The position numbers and the translations under genes are program-made. This document shows positions 48,592 through 61,514 of a DNA stretch of 64,000 nucleotides, piece after piece. How positions within the stretch are numbered: the stretch's first letter is position 1; each line of letters begins with the position of its first letter. The stretch comes from Tubiluchus corallicola (taxonomy: Eukaryota > Priapulida > Priapulimorpha > Priapulimorphida > Tubiluchidae): positions 446,282 to 510,281 of the forward strand of contig JAQGDQ010000016.1 of NCBI GenBank assembly GCA_030141605.1, read 5' to 3'. The notes under the pieces are model-generated. The model ran no database searches. It was not told where the DNA came from and worked only from the letters and a program-made list of their open reading frames with translations.

Positions 48592-48930
48592 TCATCTGTA
48601 CCATGCAAAATGCACATGTGTTTTTTTATCTAGTGTATATAGACAAATTTCTGGCTTTCCAATGGTAACACTACCTTTCACTTTATTTAGCCCTGCAGGC
48701 GCAAAATCGGGTTCACAGATTTTGCAGTGGTCGTATGTCCAGTGTGAAGTACTTCCTCGCGTTGCAGTTCTTGTTCTTGTTGTGCACACTTCATAAAAAG
48801 TAATAGGGCTTCGCAATGAGCGATCGGTACACAAACAGATCTGGCAGACTTTCTCGTTGGAAACTACCGACACAGTGACAGAAAGCTTTTCACAATTTTC
48901 CCTCTTTGGGTGGAACTCTTAGGGGTAACC
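48592..48930 (-). CDS. Cys-rich open frame, unknown (possible exon)
   Basis: The minus frame is open from about 48905 to the stop near 48592. It carries NEKVCQICLCTDRSLRSP, EVCTTRTRT and YDHCKICEPDFAPAGLN, which gives two C-X2-C pairs and single cysteines, as in small zinc-binding modules, but no named family fits. Base composition is less AT-rich than the surroundings. An opposite-strand frame is also largely open, so strand is not certain. Confidence 0.25.
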
Positions 48931-49005
48931 CCCAAAAATTTCCTCTCTAAAAATCTACTCACCAAGTGCTAATCTCCTCCATTTCTATTCCCCAAGTACT
49001 TCTCT

Positions 49006-49270
49006 CTACCATTTTTTCGTGGAATTCAATGCGACTTTCGATGCTGACCCAGATGTTACGCATGGATACCAAGAGCACGACGGAGCCGAATTCCAATTTC
49101 CCCCAAGGAGGGTTTTGGACGGGGTAATGGTCGGTGCATGTACCGTGGACAAATTGATTATTATTAGATCAATTGACAAGGATGCGCAATAAAACATTGT
49201 TCGTATAACAAGCAGATTGGAAGCCATATATGGACTGCTCGTTGGTGATTTCTCATTTGACCTTGGATGA
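49006..49270. other. Coding-like island, strand unclear
   Basis: Plus-strand text from about 49015 reads VEFNATFDADPDVTHGYQEH, then FPPRRVLDGVMVGACTVDKL up to a TAA near 49189. The minus strand is open for 92 codons over 49006-49284. GC content is raised. No family recognised on either strand. Confidence 0.25.
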
Positions 49271-50164
49271 TATTTGAACTGCACATTTGAACATTAAAAT
49301 GACGAATTTTATATGTATTATAGCTCAAAGGGAAGGATAGATTCCATTATTTCCGTACTGAACGTTTTCCAGTTGAACTGGTACCATTGCAAAGAGTAGG
49401 ATATGAAGAAAATTTTTTATTATAAGCACAGTTAGTTAGAACTGTACAGTTGCAGCCCTGAAAAAATTAATATCTACTTTTTCCAACATGTGAACGGCAG
49501 TGGCCAATGTGTACCATAAACCCGTGGCGTTTAAAAAAACATAGAACAACTTATATTTCTGCGCCTATTTACTTAAACTAGTATGAAATCACGATTAAGG
49601 CGTCATACCAGATATGTTTAATAAAGGGGAAGAAAAGGGAATTTTAAACATATCTGTACAGCATGTGATACAGAATTCCAAGACCATTTTTTAATGTTTG
49701 TTTATGAAGAGCGTTTTCTTTTCTTTTAACTTCGAAAACAATAATTATAGTAGTTATAGTAATTAAACAACAATATTTTAATACAGCCTTTAGCAAGGCC
49801 GTGTAGTTTAATTTACGGTTTAATCTAGTTGTTTGCGATGCTCCATGCAGCGTGTAATTTACCAGTCAACAAATTTTCCCTGACCCAAGTCAATAAGTTT
49901 ACCAACACAACACGTATGCCTAGATTTTGCCGTTTTCGTTTGCCGTCGATTTGTTTAATCTTTGAAAATGTTAACTACGTCTTCAAGAGTACAGGAATTA
50001 TTATTGGCACTGCTGTTGTCCCGTTTAAGAAAACCATTAAAAAGTCTTTGACAGTTATTCCCTTGAGGTGACAATAAAAACAACGCGTCTTTTACCGAAA
50101 CAAAGAAATTAGACGGAGAGAAGCTGGGTGCTCATAGCTTAGAACTTACTGTACAAACCTTGAC

Positions 50165-50165
50165 C

Positions 50166-50237
<72 letters not shown>
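50165..50237. repeat. (ATT)n microsatellite
   Basis: About 24 perfect ATT units. No SINE body could be read immediately upstream. Confidence 0.97.
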
Positions 50238-50796
50238 GAGGTTGCAAAACTTCCCCAACCTATAATTGCTTCCTTAGCTGTTTGGCGCCTAATCTTCACT
50301 GAATTGCACAAAAATATATAATAATCTTAATTTGCCATTAAAATACATTGCTAATCACTAAAAAAAGAATTTACAGAAATGATCGAGTTGATCGATCAGT
50401 GTTTGTCTAACAATGTCAAAATCTTTTGTTAAATTTGCTTTAGACAAATTATTATTTATGACTAACCTAAACCTTTATTTGATGAAGGTTTCAGCACATT
50501 AGTGGTTTCATCAGGGATCTAAAATTAATCAATATATAATTGACTATACAGTATTTTTATATTAAAACTACATTGCGAATTCATGAAACTATAGCCAGGC
50601 TTACTGCCAGAAATTCCGATTCGTATTTATTATTATTAACCTGAAATAATGCGTTTTTGTTATTTACAGGGAGTTTCTCGAAGATTGGTTAATTGCAGCT
50701 AGAAAAACCATAAATTTAATTATAGCTTTACTTTAACATAGTCTAAGGTAACTTAACTAGTGTGCACACAAACCAATGAGAAAAGAGACGTATTCA

Positions 50797-50935
50797 GGGT
50801 TCTACGTCACGGCTATTTCGCGAAGATTATTATTTCAGGACACTTTTATACCTGTAGATCTAGTCAAACAAGCATTTAGAGACCATTTTACGGTTGTTAG
50901 TAACAGAGAAAAAAAGTTAATAGGGTGTAAAGCTG
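50797..50935 (-). repeat. Dispersed repeat, inverted partner of 57228-57352
   Basis: Its reverse complement contains CTTTACACCCT, CCGTAAAATGGTC, GTTTGACTAGATCTACAGGT and GAAATAGCCGTGA, in the same order and spacing as 57228-57352. Ends not defined. Confidence 0.85.
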
Positions 50936-53282
50936 ATTGTATCAAGTAAACTCAGCGACACAAATAGCGTTCACATGGCTTCGAATACATATAGACTACA
51001 GTTATACTTCTTTACTGTATGTAAAAATATATGTAGAAATTAACGATTCATTACGATCGGAAACGCTCTTTCCAACACTTGCCATTACTATAACACGTTT
51101 GTTTAAAACCTACTGTAAACTTTTACAATATATAAGGACACCGTACATCCATTCACAAATTTAACATCAAATTCTTTACTCTAGCTCAAAAAATAGTACA
51201 CATTTAGTTATTGTTAAATAGGGCTAATAGTAATGGAGTAACCTTTACTTGTCAATGGGTAAATATTAAAATTTAAAAAGTTATGATAACTTATCTGATA
51301 GGCAAGAAATATGCAGCGTAGATATTCTTTGCGACATGAGCTGACGGAACGATAAGGCTTCACCATCAGTCAGGCGAGAACCACTAGGCCGAGATACTAG
51401 CAGGATGAACATCTTTGGGCCAGTAACAGTGAGCCTGAATGCGCCCTCCAACTGATCCAAGTGACTAATATGGAGAAATACCGTACAGAAAACACCTACA
51501 AACATTTTGCAGTTGCATTAGCATTTTTAACGCTCCATATTGTTATTTTTTGAGAAATTTAGTTGTTTATTAATTTTGTACTTTATTTACAAGCCCGTAA
51601 ATTAAAACAAAAAAACATTGCTCCCCATAGGTTAACATTTACATATTAACGGAAGGCAATATATCCTGTCCTGGCGTGAAATATCACCCCAATAAACAAC
51701 TGTTTATTTGCGCTAATTACAATCAGTAATTTTCTCTTTATAAATTTTATGACGAACGTAGTTCTTCTATCCATGAAAAAATGCTAATTAGTTTCCCCTC
51801 GCACTAGTATTCTCGCACAAAGCAAAACTAATGGAAATAATTACACTACTTATTATGTATAAAGTTAAATCTAAGTGGTGTGGAAATTATTAAAAGTGCA
51901 TTAGCTTTACCTAATGCCGCTTATTCAGTCAATTAGTTTGTCATACCTGAACACAGTGTTATTCGGATCGCATAAGAAATTGCAGGCAAGTAATAGAGGT
52001 ATTAGTAAAGTAATTATCGCGTCAGGGTAATGGAACGCAATAATATAAAACGTTTTATATGTTGTATCAACACAGCGATTTGCGGTTAACTGACAAACAC
52101 AAAATGGCAAAAAAAGATTTTCACAAGCTTGGTAGGGTTTCAGCTTACACGAAAACATGCTTAGGTATGATTTATAGCACGACGTACAGGCTTGATTTAT
52201 GAAATTTTAGTATCGAGTTTGTCCGAGACTGGAGTACTACAAAGAAACCAGTGCAACCAATTCTCAAAATTGTTTTCAATGAAAATTTTAATCTTTCTGT
52301 AATTTGTTACGGTCGCGATTCATTAGTCATTTTCGGTTTCTACCACAGTTCAAAGTATGTATCCTTCAATAAAAATGAAAATCTAATGTTCCCCTTTAAT
52401 AAAAATGAAAATTTAAAGCAAAATAACGTTAAAATGTCTTGCTTTACTTCTCAAGTAAGTTATATCATTTCATGTACTTGCGCTATCAGTATTGCAATAC
52501 TTCTCAGTAAATGAAATTGGAGACAATTTTTATTGGCATTACTGTTGCTGCTGCAGTTGCTTACTACTGTTGGTGGTAGTGATGGCCTGTACACGTTGTG
52601 AAAATTATATTTGATTCCTCGAAAACATACGATACTATCTTTTTGAGTATTGGCGCATTTAGCTTTAACAAATTCAACCATACATTTCGCATTACTATAT
52701 CAAAAATTACGCTTAAGCTAAAAAAAGTTTTATTTGTATTTTGAGTTATTAACAAGGCTAACAACATATGTTTGCTTCTGCAGATTTACTTTTACTATAA
52801 AGTGCCTATAAAGTTATATAATGTACTATAAAGTAACTTCATAGTTAAAAAAATTGCACCGTGTTACAATACTGAAAACAAAACATGTAATTCTTATTCT
52901 AAATTGCATAGTCTGAGACTGCAATAGTACCATGATGACTACTAACTCAATAAAATAACAGTGTGTAAGGGTTTCAATCACGGCAACGGAGAAGTCGTAT
53001 ATATTTAGTAATTTCGATGTCTAATTTTGCTCTGTCAAGGAGGTTGCAAGTAGTTTTGCAGGTCGACGCAAAATCTGTCGTCATTTCGCTCTATTGTGTG
53101 CGAAAAACTCAACAACATTGAGTATGTGAAAGGGTTGATGCGCATCGTACTCTCTTGGAGACTTTTTGCGTATTTCCACAATCACCAGTACCTGGTTCGT
53201 CACGGTGTATTATTCTCCACCATACAGAGCAATCTTGAAATTTCCATTTTGAAAGATTATGAAGTATTTGAGATTCAGCTGT
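50936..53282. other. Non-coding stretch
   Basis: Short frames only. A local 30-bp duplication (ATAAAAATGAAAAT at 52369 and 52399) is present. Nothing else recognised. Confidence 0.4.
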
Positions 53283-53345
53283 GAGGTTGTGGCTGACTGA
53301 GCCATGTTTAAGGCGTGGGTTCGGTACCCTGGGTGGTATTATTCA
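53283..53345 (+). repeat. tRNA-like segment, possible SINE head
   Basis: GGTTGTGGCTGACTGAGCCAT resembles an A-box region and is followed about 15 bp later by GTGGGTTCGGTACCCTG, a B-box-like T arm. It does not make a full tRNA. Downstream sequence to about 53510 may be the SINE body. Confidence 0.4.
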
Positions 53346-54775
53346 TATATACAGGCCCCGGTCGTTTGACTCGTACAGGGAGATGTATATAGATCCGAAA
53401 ATAACTGAGACACCTCTGTCAGTCCAGTGGCGCCTCTTAGAGGGTATCTTTGATAATAAGTCAGGATCTGGTTACGTTACAAACATCTCCTTAAGTAGGC
53501 CCTGACTTTGTGTACTTAACAGCGTGCAGTGGACCGAAATGTACAAAAATAATGGTTAGTGACCTCTATCTTTGTTAATTTAGCGAAGTAGTTTTGGACC
53601 TTGGAGACCAGCAAGAAGACGTCATCTAAGAGCTCTCTCCTGTGCAAGGGATTATGGGTATTTATTTCTTCATCATTGGCTGAAGGCTCTCCTGTTGACG
53701 AGCTGGCTTAGTTGACACTTCGCAGCAGATAGAATAAGACGAATTAAATTACGTCAATTCCTGGTGGATTTCGTATCTTTCATCTGCACCATGGGGCGAA
53801 TGAATGAGATTCTTGCAGGAGAAACGACATTTTTCAAGAAGAGCAGACATTCACGACTACGCCGAATTGCTTTCTCCTCCTTTAAGAAAGCGCGGAGGCG
53901 ACGGTGGATAATTTCCGGTAGTGAAGTGATCTTGGTCACTGAATCGTCTCTTTGATTCTCTTTGTTACGTATTATTCTATTAGAGGTAACTCAAAATATT
54001 TGAGTTTCTGCATTTGCACGCCTGAAGTCTTTTTCGCAAGCTTAACTGCGACGGTGTTCCAAGCTCAAGCGAAATAAAATTTCAAGAAATGTAAGGCAGT
54101 TAAGCAAACAAGCAAGCTAGCAATGTGAACAGCTTATTTGGTATAAATAAGACAGGGCCTTGTATAATGCCGTGCGAAATTCTCGCTAGTTTTTGATACT
54201 GTACACCATTTTAAAGCCTACTATGTGTAGATTGCAAAAAATATGGCGTCATTTTTTAAACAACTGTAGTTCAAAATTCAAAATGGCGTCCAATATGGAT
54301 GCCGACTGTTCAAGCTTCTCTATTCTTGCATCTAATTAGCTTTCAGTGTTTAGTTATAGTACCTGTTAGCGTCCATAAATGAGTAAAGCTTAAAGTAAAA
54401 TATCCCCTTGGTTAAATACCCCAACCCCAAGTCAAACCTCTCGTAGATTTTTGTGCATAAACCCACAGACACAACACCACAACAACAATCCATGCCATAC
54501 TTCAACAATAATCCGCACCACACAACATGTGACGTCTAGCATCTCCAACAAGAACAACACAAAAGCACAGCGAAACCACAGTTGAAACTATGTGCAATGG
54601 CACAAAATATTAGACCCACCCACCAATGGCCACTAATGAATGACATTTTACAAAGTCTTTATTTACTGCTTCTCAGACGTTAATAAGCTCAACACTCGTT
54701 TGGCAATAGAATAGTCTATGCTGGACTTCTCTTCCTAAACGTAAATGGGTTTCCACTGGTAAATGCCTCACCATC
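53346..54775. other. Non-coding stretch
   Basis: Opposing short frames at 53754-53955 have no motif. A CAACA/ACCACA-rich tract spans about 54470-54570. Nothing secure. Confidence 0.4.
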
Positions 54776-54800
54776 ACAATGGTGGCAGCGGTGATGATCC
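54776..54800 (+). other. Possible retroelement primer-binding site
   Basis: CATCACAATGGTGGCAGCGG: the word TGGTGGCAGC follows a CACA end, the same combination as on the minus strand at 39761-39775. No matching direct repeat was found downstream, so an LTR cannot be delimited. Confidence 0.3.
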
Positions 54801-57227
54801 TGATCAAGTATTTTATATGGGGGAATCAAAAAGGGGTATACTGCGTTAGTTTTATACCTCATAACAGACGGGATCCTAATTCTTTGGATGAAGATAGGTC
54901 TAAGGCGGATGTTTAGTATAATAGGGGGACTATGGTCCACTTACACTCTGTACACTAATGGATTTGAAGAAAAAGATCAAATATTAAATATCAAGCTAAT
55001 TAACTAGACAATTTAATCATCGTCAAATTCAAAAGTGATTCACAACAGTTTAAGCAAAAGTTCAACAATGGCAAAAATAGCAATATCAACAAAGCTAATA
55101 CTTGAGGATAGTAGGATATAAACATTTGCATAAAGTTCATGTCTGCGCACTATGTACCTAGGGTTTTCCAGGAACATTTTTTCACTGAAGCGAGCAGTTT
55201 GTAGAACGGCTGCATGTAAGCTTAGCGTCTGAATTCAGCTGTGAACTTGTGACTCCAAACGTCCTTTAGCAATATTAAATGGAGTTTATCATAAGGCCAC
55301 TGACTTAAACAGCAGTGTGGGTTAGAAGTCATTCAAAGGGGGGTTTGTTAGTAGGTCCCTACATCCTACCAAAATATCAATAATTGATAATGCAGTTAAC
55401 TATCACTGCCAACTGATAAATATCATACATATCAATTAAACGTATAAGCTACTAAGCAGTGTGAATCAGGCTTAATATTGCTTAAGCATAATGTCAGAAC
55501 CACTAAATGTAGAGCGACCATAATCTCCATTTCGATCAGATATTTAATGATTGTTGTATTCTTAATATTTTAAGTTGCCGTGAACGTTGTAGTAATAATA
55601 CATGTTTTCTTCCTGTAGTTTAAATACATGCTGCAAATACGACAGTCCTTTTTGCTATTAGCGTAGTACTTAGACGTGAATCTCTATTATATTCCGCCTA
55701 TTTATAGGCATTGTAGTGAGTTTGGGCCAATACGCTCCTTATGAATGTAAACGTCTTTGGCCTTCCGGAAGTTATCTTTTTATGATTTAACCATTAAATT
55801 GTATCAGTTATTAATTATTTGTATACTATGACTAGCGCACTTAGCGTAATTGTGAAATCAGTTTAATTCATTTTTTCTTGAATGTAATTATTAATTCCAC
55901 AAAATGCGCAATGTATTTCTTGCGATTTACTCATCATTGTTTTTTCCATGTCATTTTAATTGTCTGATCATAATTACTACTGTTTAGATATTTGCTATTT
56001 CAATTGCAAATCCCTAATTGCTGTTTGTTCTTGTTATTTTGTTTTTCACACTAAGCAGAATAAATTTTTCTCTAGGTTTATCGAACTAGATCAAGCCCGT
56101 TCACAACATGCCTCTTGCATTGGTTTAGATGCATTCACGTATACCTTCACCTGATTAGCAAAAGTTTCCATTTAAATCTCGCAGTTCGTGTAACAACAGC
56201 AATATTAACCGTCATTACCTCAAATGGGGCTAGTGACGTTTAATTAATCATTGCCCTAAGCTCGCTGGCATGTCATTAGTTATTGGAATGATACCAGTTT
56301 AGTCGGATGCGATTTATCTTCTACCAATCGTCTCGCGTGGGATCAGTTTTCCATCTAGTTTCATTGCGGAGTAGAGGCGAAATTGCTGCCGAAACGCTCA
56401 GCACGTTTCAATCGTATTTATACGGTCAGAACTTGATAGTCGATTAACCCAAATGAATAATAATTGTAGTGACTGAAGTACCAGAGGGATTTCTGTGTTT
56501 GCTTCATGAATAGGCCAAAGCGGTTAGACTGATCTCAACTAAGGACAAATCATAGCTCTAAGAGTTAACGAGTTTATAATGTGATTATCATCCCGGTACC
56601 GTTTGAAGTTAGACTCTGTCATTCTTGGACTTGCTAATCGAAGGTCTGTATCCCATTTTCTGAGAAGTTTGGAAAGTATGATTTGATTGCAGCTTTTACA
56701 ATGTCCAGTCTCCCCGCCCCTGATACATTTACCACATCGCAGCCTCTTTGCTGCAGTTCTTCAGAAATTTGGTCACGAAATCAAAAAATTCTTGTCTGTT
56801 ACAGTGCCTGGAAAGAAAACCATCTTTTCTTCGTATAAACAGTTTTTGCATTAACGTTGACGCAGATGGATAGGAATTTATCAAGGGTTATTGTGGATGA
56901 ATTTCATATGCAAGTCCATCCTCCACAGATTATACGTGGATATCCATGGATACCCCGTTGCTTTTTACTTTTTACTGGAATTGAAAATGAAGGAGAATAA
57001 AGGATAAATCGTCCTAGTTGATTAAGACCCTCATTGAGCCTGAAAGTTGCTTTAATAAATGTACAAAGATGTACTATAGAGGACGTAAATGTCTTTCCAT
57101 CAATGAGTTGTTTGTTTCTACCTATATTTTTACATACAGTAAAGAAGTATAAATTACCGACAGTAGTCCTTATGGATTCAAAGCCATGTGGACGCTGTTT
57201 ATCTCATTGAGATTACATAATACAGCC
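54801..57227. other. Non-coding stretch
   Basis: About 2.4 kb with nothing recognised. Short frames at 54716-54940 and 55960-56154 have no motif. Confidence 0.4.
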
Positions 57228-57352
57228 GTCTTTACACCCTGTTAGCTTTCTTTTTCTGTAATTAGTAACCGTAAAATGGTCCCTGAAAACTAGTTTGACT
57301 ATATCTACAGGTGTAAAACGGGAAAAAATTATGATCGCAAAATAGCCGTGAT
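57228..57352 (+). repeat. Dispersed repeat, partner of 50797-50935
   Basis: About 125 bp matching the reverse complement of 50797-50935, with clear divergence. Flanks on both sides differ. No terminal repeats seen. Confidence 0.85.
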
Positions 57353-57884
57353 GTAGCCATTATACTTCGGCAATAATTATAATAAAAATACGAAGTAATT
57401 TTCAGTTGATTAGTGAATTTTCTTTCAAGTTTTCAGCCAGCCTTAAACACAAAATGAAACTCCATATCCATATCCATGGCAATCCTGTATTCTTCTTCAT
57501 TAACGAAAAGCAAAAGTAGATTTGCAAGCGCGTTAAACATACTGATTGTGCCTAAGCCTGCGCTGGCTGATTTATGTGAAAAGATCCTTGAATAGACTAG
57601 CCATGTTGTCCAGCTTTAGAAAAAAAGCCTCCAGTGTTCCACTTTTTTGAAAACTCATCTAGTTTGTTATCAGTTGTTTCTGTTGTAACCTGCTACTGCT
57701 GAATTTGGCAGAGACATAATATTAAAAACCCGAAATGAGGGACTGCTGTAATTTTCAAAAATGTTAACAAATGGTAGAGTCACACAGAGCAAATTGTAGC
57801 AAATTATACAAGCAATTTCGCTCAAGATCACGTTTCAATTTTGCTTTAATAATAGAGACGCCCATTCATTGTCATAGTTTTATC

Positions 57885-58130
57885 ACCATTTTGATTTACA
57901 ATTATATAATCGGTTCAGTAAAATTTAAATGTGCAAATTGGATTCGTGACTCCCTAGAACATGGGATTACCTACGAAAATTCCTTGTTTATAATAAGAAC
58001 TGAAAGAGTATGCGGCAATACTGGTCCACCATCTTGGATTTCACAATTTTTTAATCACTTCCGCACAATTTAAATATGCAAATTGGGTTCATCTATCCCC
58101 AAAACACGCGATTAGGCACCAAAATTACTT
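57885..58130 (+). repeat. Diverged tandem duplication, period about 143-145 bp
   Basis: Units begin ACCATTTTGATTTACAAT (57885) and ACCATCTTGGATTTCACAAT (58028). AATTTAAATGTGCAAATTGG (57922) corresponds to AATTTAAATATGCAAATTGG (58067). The 100-codon frame at 57771-58073 spans the first unit and is probably a by-product. Confidence 0.75.
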
Positions 58131-59488
58131 ACCGAGGATGAATAATGAAGAAGGGATGAACATTTTCATGATTTAAAGGCCGTCTTAGCAGTAATTTTCA
58201 TAATTAGGGCTTTCCGGTGGAAAGACTTTGGGAAATTTCTGACATGTTACTAAGCACGCGTGATACTATAAAGAACCGTTTAAAAACCTGTAGCAATTTT
58301 TTGGTATACGTTGATTGTTTTCATATATGTAGCCGCCTATATAATCAACATTTTTATCAATTCGCATTTCAGATCAGTTACTAGACCGCACTTTTCTCGT
58401 AATTTCGTGAACTAAACGTCATCTAAAATTCTTTGAATTAAATTCTTCCAGCTTATTGCGCTTTGAAATTGTAATGACGAACCGACTAACGAAAACATCC
58501 TATCAAGTTACTAGCAAAAACCTTATTTAGGAATTTTTATTATTTAATGTAACCCATATAATTAAATTTTATGCTGCATTTTAAGAGCGCGTCTTCTGAT
58601 CGATTGATAATTGAAAGCGCATCTGAAAATTGTCAGCGATACAAAGCAAAGTTCCTTACAATCCAGAAAACAAGACAAAATTGACGGAGACAACAACAAA
58701 CAGAGTAATAATAAAAACTTGGCTTCTGTGTTCTGTCGGCAAAGAAAAAGTTACTGATAGTCGGGTAGATGCACTTCACCGGTTTTATAACCTGCGCAAT
58801 AAATTTGAACAGTTGCAGTAAACTGCAGCTTCAATTCTGTGCCAACTTTTAACAAAATTGTTACAGAGAAATGGCGTATGTTGCTGATATTCAGAAAAAC
58901 CAATAATAGCAAGTGGCAAACCAACATTTATTTTGTACCATTCGCCACCATACGTCCTTCGGCTTGAATGAGTGTTTCTTAACCGTGTATGAAAGTGAAA
59001 ATATTGTAACATTTTACTGACATCTTCTTTTCAGGGTGTGGACATGTTACGACACCGCCAGTGCAATTTAGTGCCTTTTTCGTTCGAATTTTGTGGATTT
59101 TCTCTCTCTTTGTTTTTTTTTTTGATCAAGCATTAATTAGTGAAAGAGAAATGGCGCCAGTTAGCAAATATTCATGACATTTATACTGTTACTCGCAGTT
59201 TGTTCTCTGGCCAAATTATTCTTTTTTCTTGCAGCGACAAGGACTCTTGCGTGCAATTAAATCTATCTCGAAGCATGTGTTTGTTAGCCTAAATTCTCCT
59301 GTGACTTTATTAGGACATCGACAAACCAACGACTCCAGGTGCAAGTTCCATTTTAATCAGTCAGGTGAGAATATTTGTTTTGTGATATAGAGTTCTAGTT
59401 TCAGGGCTTTAGGTACCAAGAGGATTACATGTCTCACGGACATAATCCAACACTAGACATGTTTTACAAGAGCTGCATCTAAGTTTAA

Positions 59489-59489
<1 letters not shown>
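58131..59489. other. Non-coding stretch
   Basis: Short frames only (58630-58821, 58785-59012). Nothing recognised. Confidence 0.4.
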
Positions 59490-59557
<68 letters not shown>

Positions 59558-59614
59558 ACTCACTTTCTCTCTCCCCCTCCCTTCTCTCTCTTTCTCCGCC
59601 TCTCTCTCTCTCTT
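59490..59614. repeat. CT-rich microsatellite
   Basis: Perfect (CT)n to about 59554, then a degenerate pyrimidine stretch. Confidence 0.95.
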
Positions 59615-60179
59615 TTCATTTATCTGCCTTTATACCCATTTGATTGTTTCACTAGGAATATACGATGAGTTGTCCCCCCCCCACACTTTTCTTATTCCTA
59701 CTTTACCTTCCTTCTAATATATATTAGACACGTGACTCGTTAGTGAACGACGGCTGAAGTTAAAAGAAAAGATTTGCTAGCACAATGGTGTAATTAAACC
59801 CCTAGATTTCGTACTTAAAGGGATTCGACTAAGGTTTACAAAGCTTTCCATCTCTTGATTCTCGTCGTATAGGATTAGTGAACTTTGCTTTTGCCGAGGA
59901 AATCAGGCAGAGATTTTATACATCAAGAGTAATCTTATTGAGTTCCACATACCATCCAGATGATCAAGCATCTTTAGACGCTTATCAAGTAACACATTAA
60001 TGAAGCTGTGTTTTCTCTTTCTTAATGTAATCCCGAAAGGTATATCTATGATGAAGATTACGTTTCTTCTAAGGGATCTTTCGAGTTTGCTTGTTTCGTT
60101 ATAACAACTTGCAGTCACCCTTTAAAAAGCTGCGTTATTAACGCCGCAAAGTTGGCTTTGCCTATGTAAAGTTTTCTGT

Positions 60180-60650
60180 GTAGTAGATTAGATTAAATTA
60201 GATTAGTCTATTTCAGCATAAAAGCCATACAAAAAACATAAAAACATTACATCACATTACAATAAAATAATAAAATAAAAGTTACACTAAAATGCTATGT
60301 ATTATACATTCTATAAAAAGCATTCGTAGTTATCAGGTTTGACGATTGTTATTTACAAACAGACTGTTGTTCCACATCTTATAATAACAAGAACTGTATG
60401 ATTGGTACGAAGCTGACAATAGCTAGTAGATGTTTATTGTTCCAAGTTTTAGTTACTGGTTTCTTATAGTGTAACAGGCTTTCCTGCAAAGGTGTGAAAA
60501 ATGTGGCAATGTTAAAACTGAACACATGCCAAGAGCACTACAATCATAATAACTTAAACAGCTTCCTGATACCATTTTTATACCCATCACGTATATTGTT
60601 AAAGACGGTATCGTCAGATTTCGCCCATAATAACATGCAATAAACAATAA
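60180..60650 (-). repeat. LINE-type 3' end with (TAATC)n tail (candidate)
   Basis: On the minus strand TTTTATGCTGAAATAGAC is followed by TAATC-like units (about 60185-60212), the tail layout seen at the other LINE ends. The upstream minus-strand sequence (to about 60650) has broken frames with coding-like phrases but no motif I can name. Confidence 0.45.
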
Positions 60651-61274
60651 CTCTTAAAAAGATGTAATTTAACACCGACGGAACACAACGAGAATTTTCT
60701 AATTAATGAATTAATACGGGCATAGTATAGATGAATTTGATTTTTAATCAAAGTAGTAAAAAATTTGCTGATTTTCTATAGCTATGTCAGTTTATCTTCT
60801 CATAGTTCACCCTTTTAAATCTCTAAGGTCTTCCACGTTTTCTTCAGTACATCTTTTGGTCATTTTACTTCCTTTATTCCAGCTTTCTGTCCCTGTCTAC
60901 GTTATGTAAGTCTCAGATGTGTCCCTTCCTTGACATAACGATGGAAAACAACAGTCAAACAGTCATTAAACAAATTTGATGATTTTTCTGATGATGAGAT
61001 GTTGAGAGAGCAACTGCAAAAATAATTGCTGTTTCGCTTGAATCAGTCTGTACAACTTATTGTTTTATATTATTAAAGCCTGGATTGAAAACTTCAGTCT
61101 CTGCTTCTTAACGTTTCAACGTAGAGATTAGCTAAATTATTTTAGAAAAGAAGAAGATCAGCCTGAGGCATGGAAATTTTAGCGGTTTACAAAGAAAACA
61201 AAATGAAGTTTGAGAAATATAGATGTTTCCCAAATTTGAAAATCAGCCTTGGCCTATATTTTCTTCAGTTACGC

Positions 61275-61276
<2 letters not shown>

Positions 61277-61370
<94 letters not shown>

Positions 61371-61483
61371 TCTCTCTCTCTTTTCTTCCGTCCCCCTCTT
61401 TCCCCCTTTCTCTTTTTCGCCTCCCTCATCCCCCCACTCTCTTCCTTCTTATTTTACTCACGTAATTTATTAGAGAGCTACAG

Positions 61484-61510
<27 letters not shown>
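61277..61510. repeat. CT microsatellite followed by (TA)n
   Basis: (CT)n at 61277-61384, a pyrimidine-rich stretch, then (TA)n at 61485-61510. Three open frames crossing it are artefacts. Confidence 0.96.
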
Positions 61511-61514
<4 letters not shown>

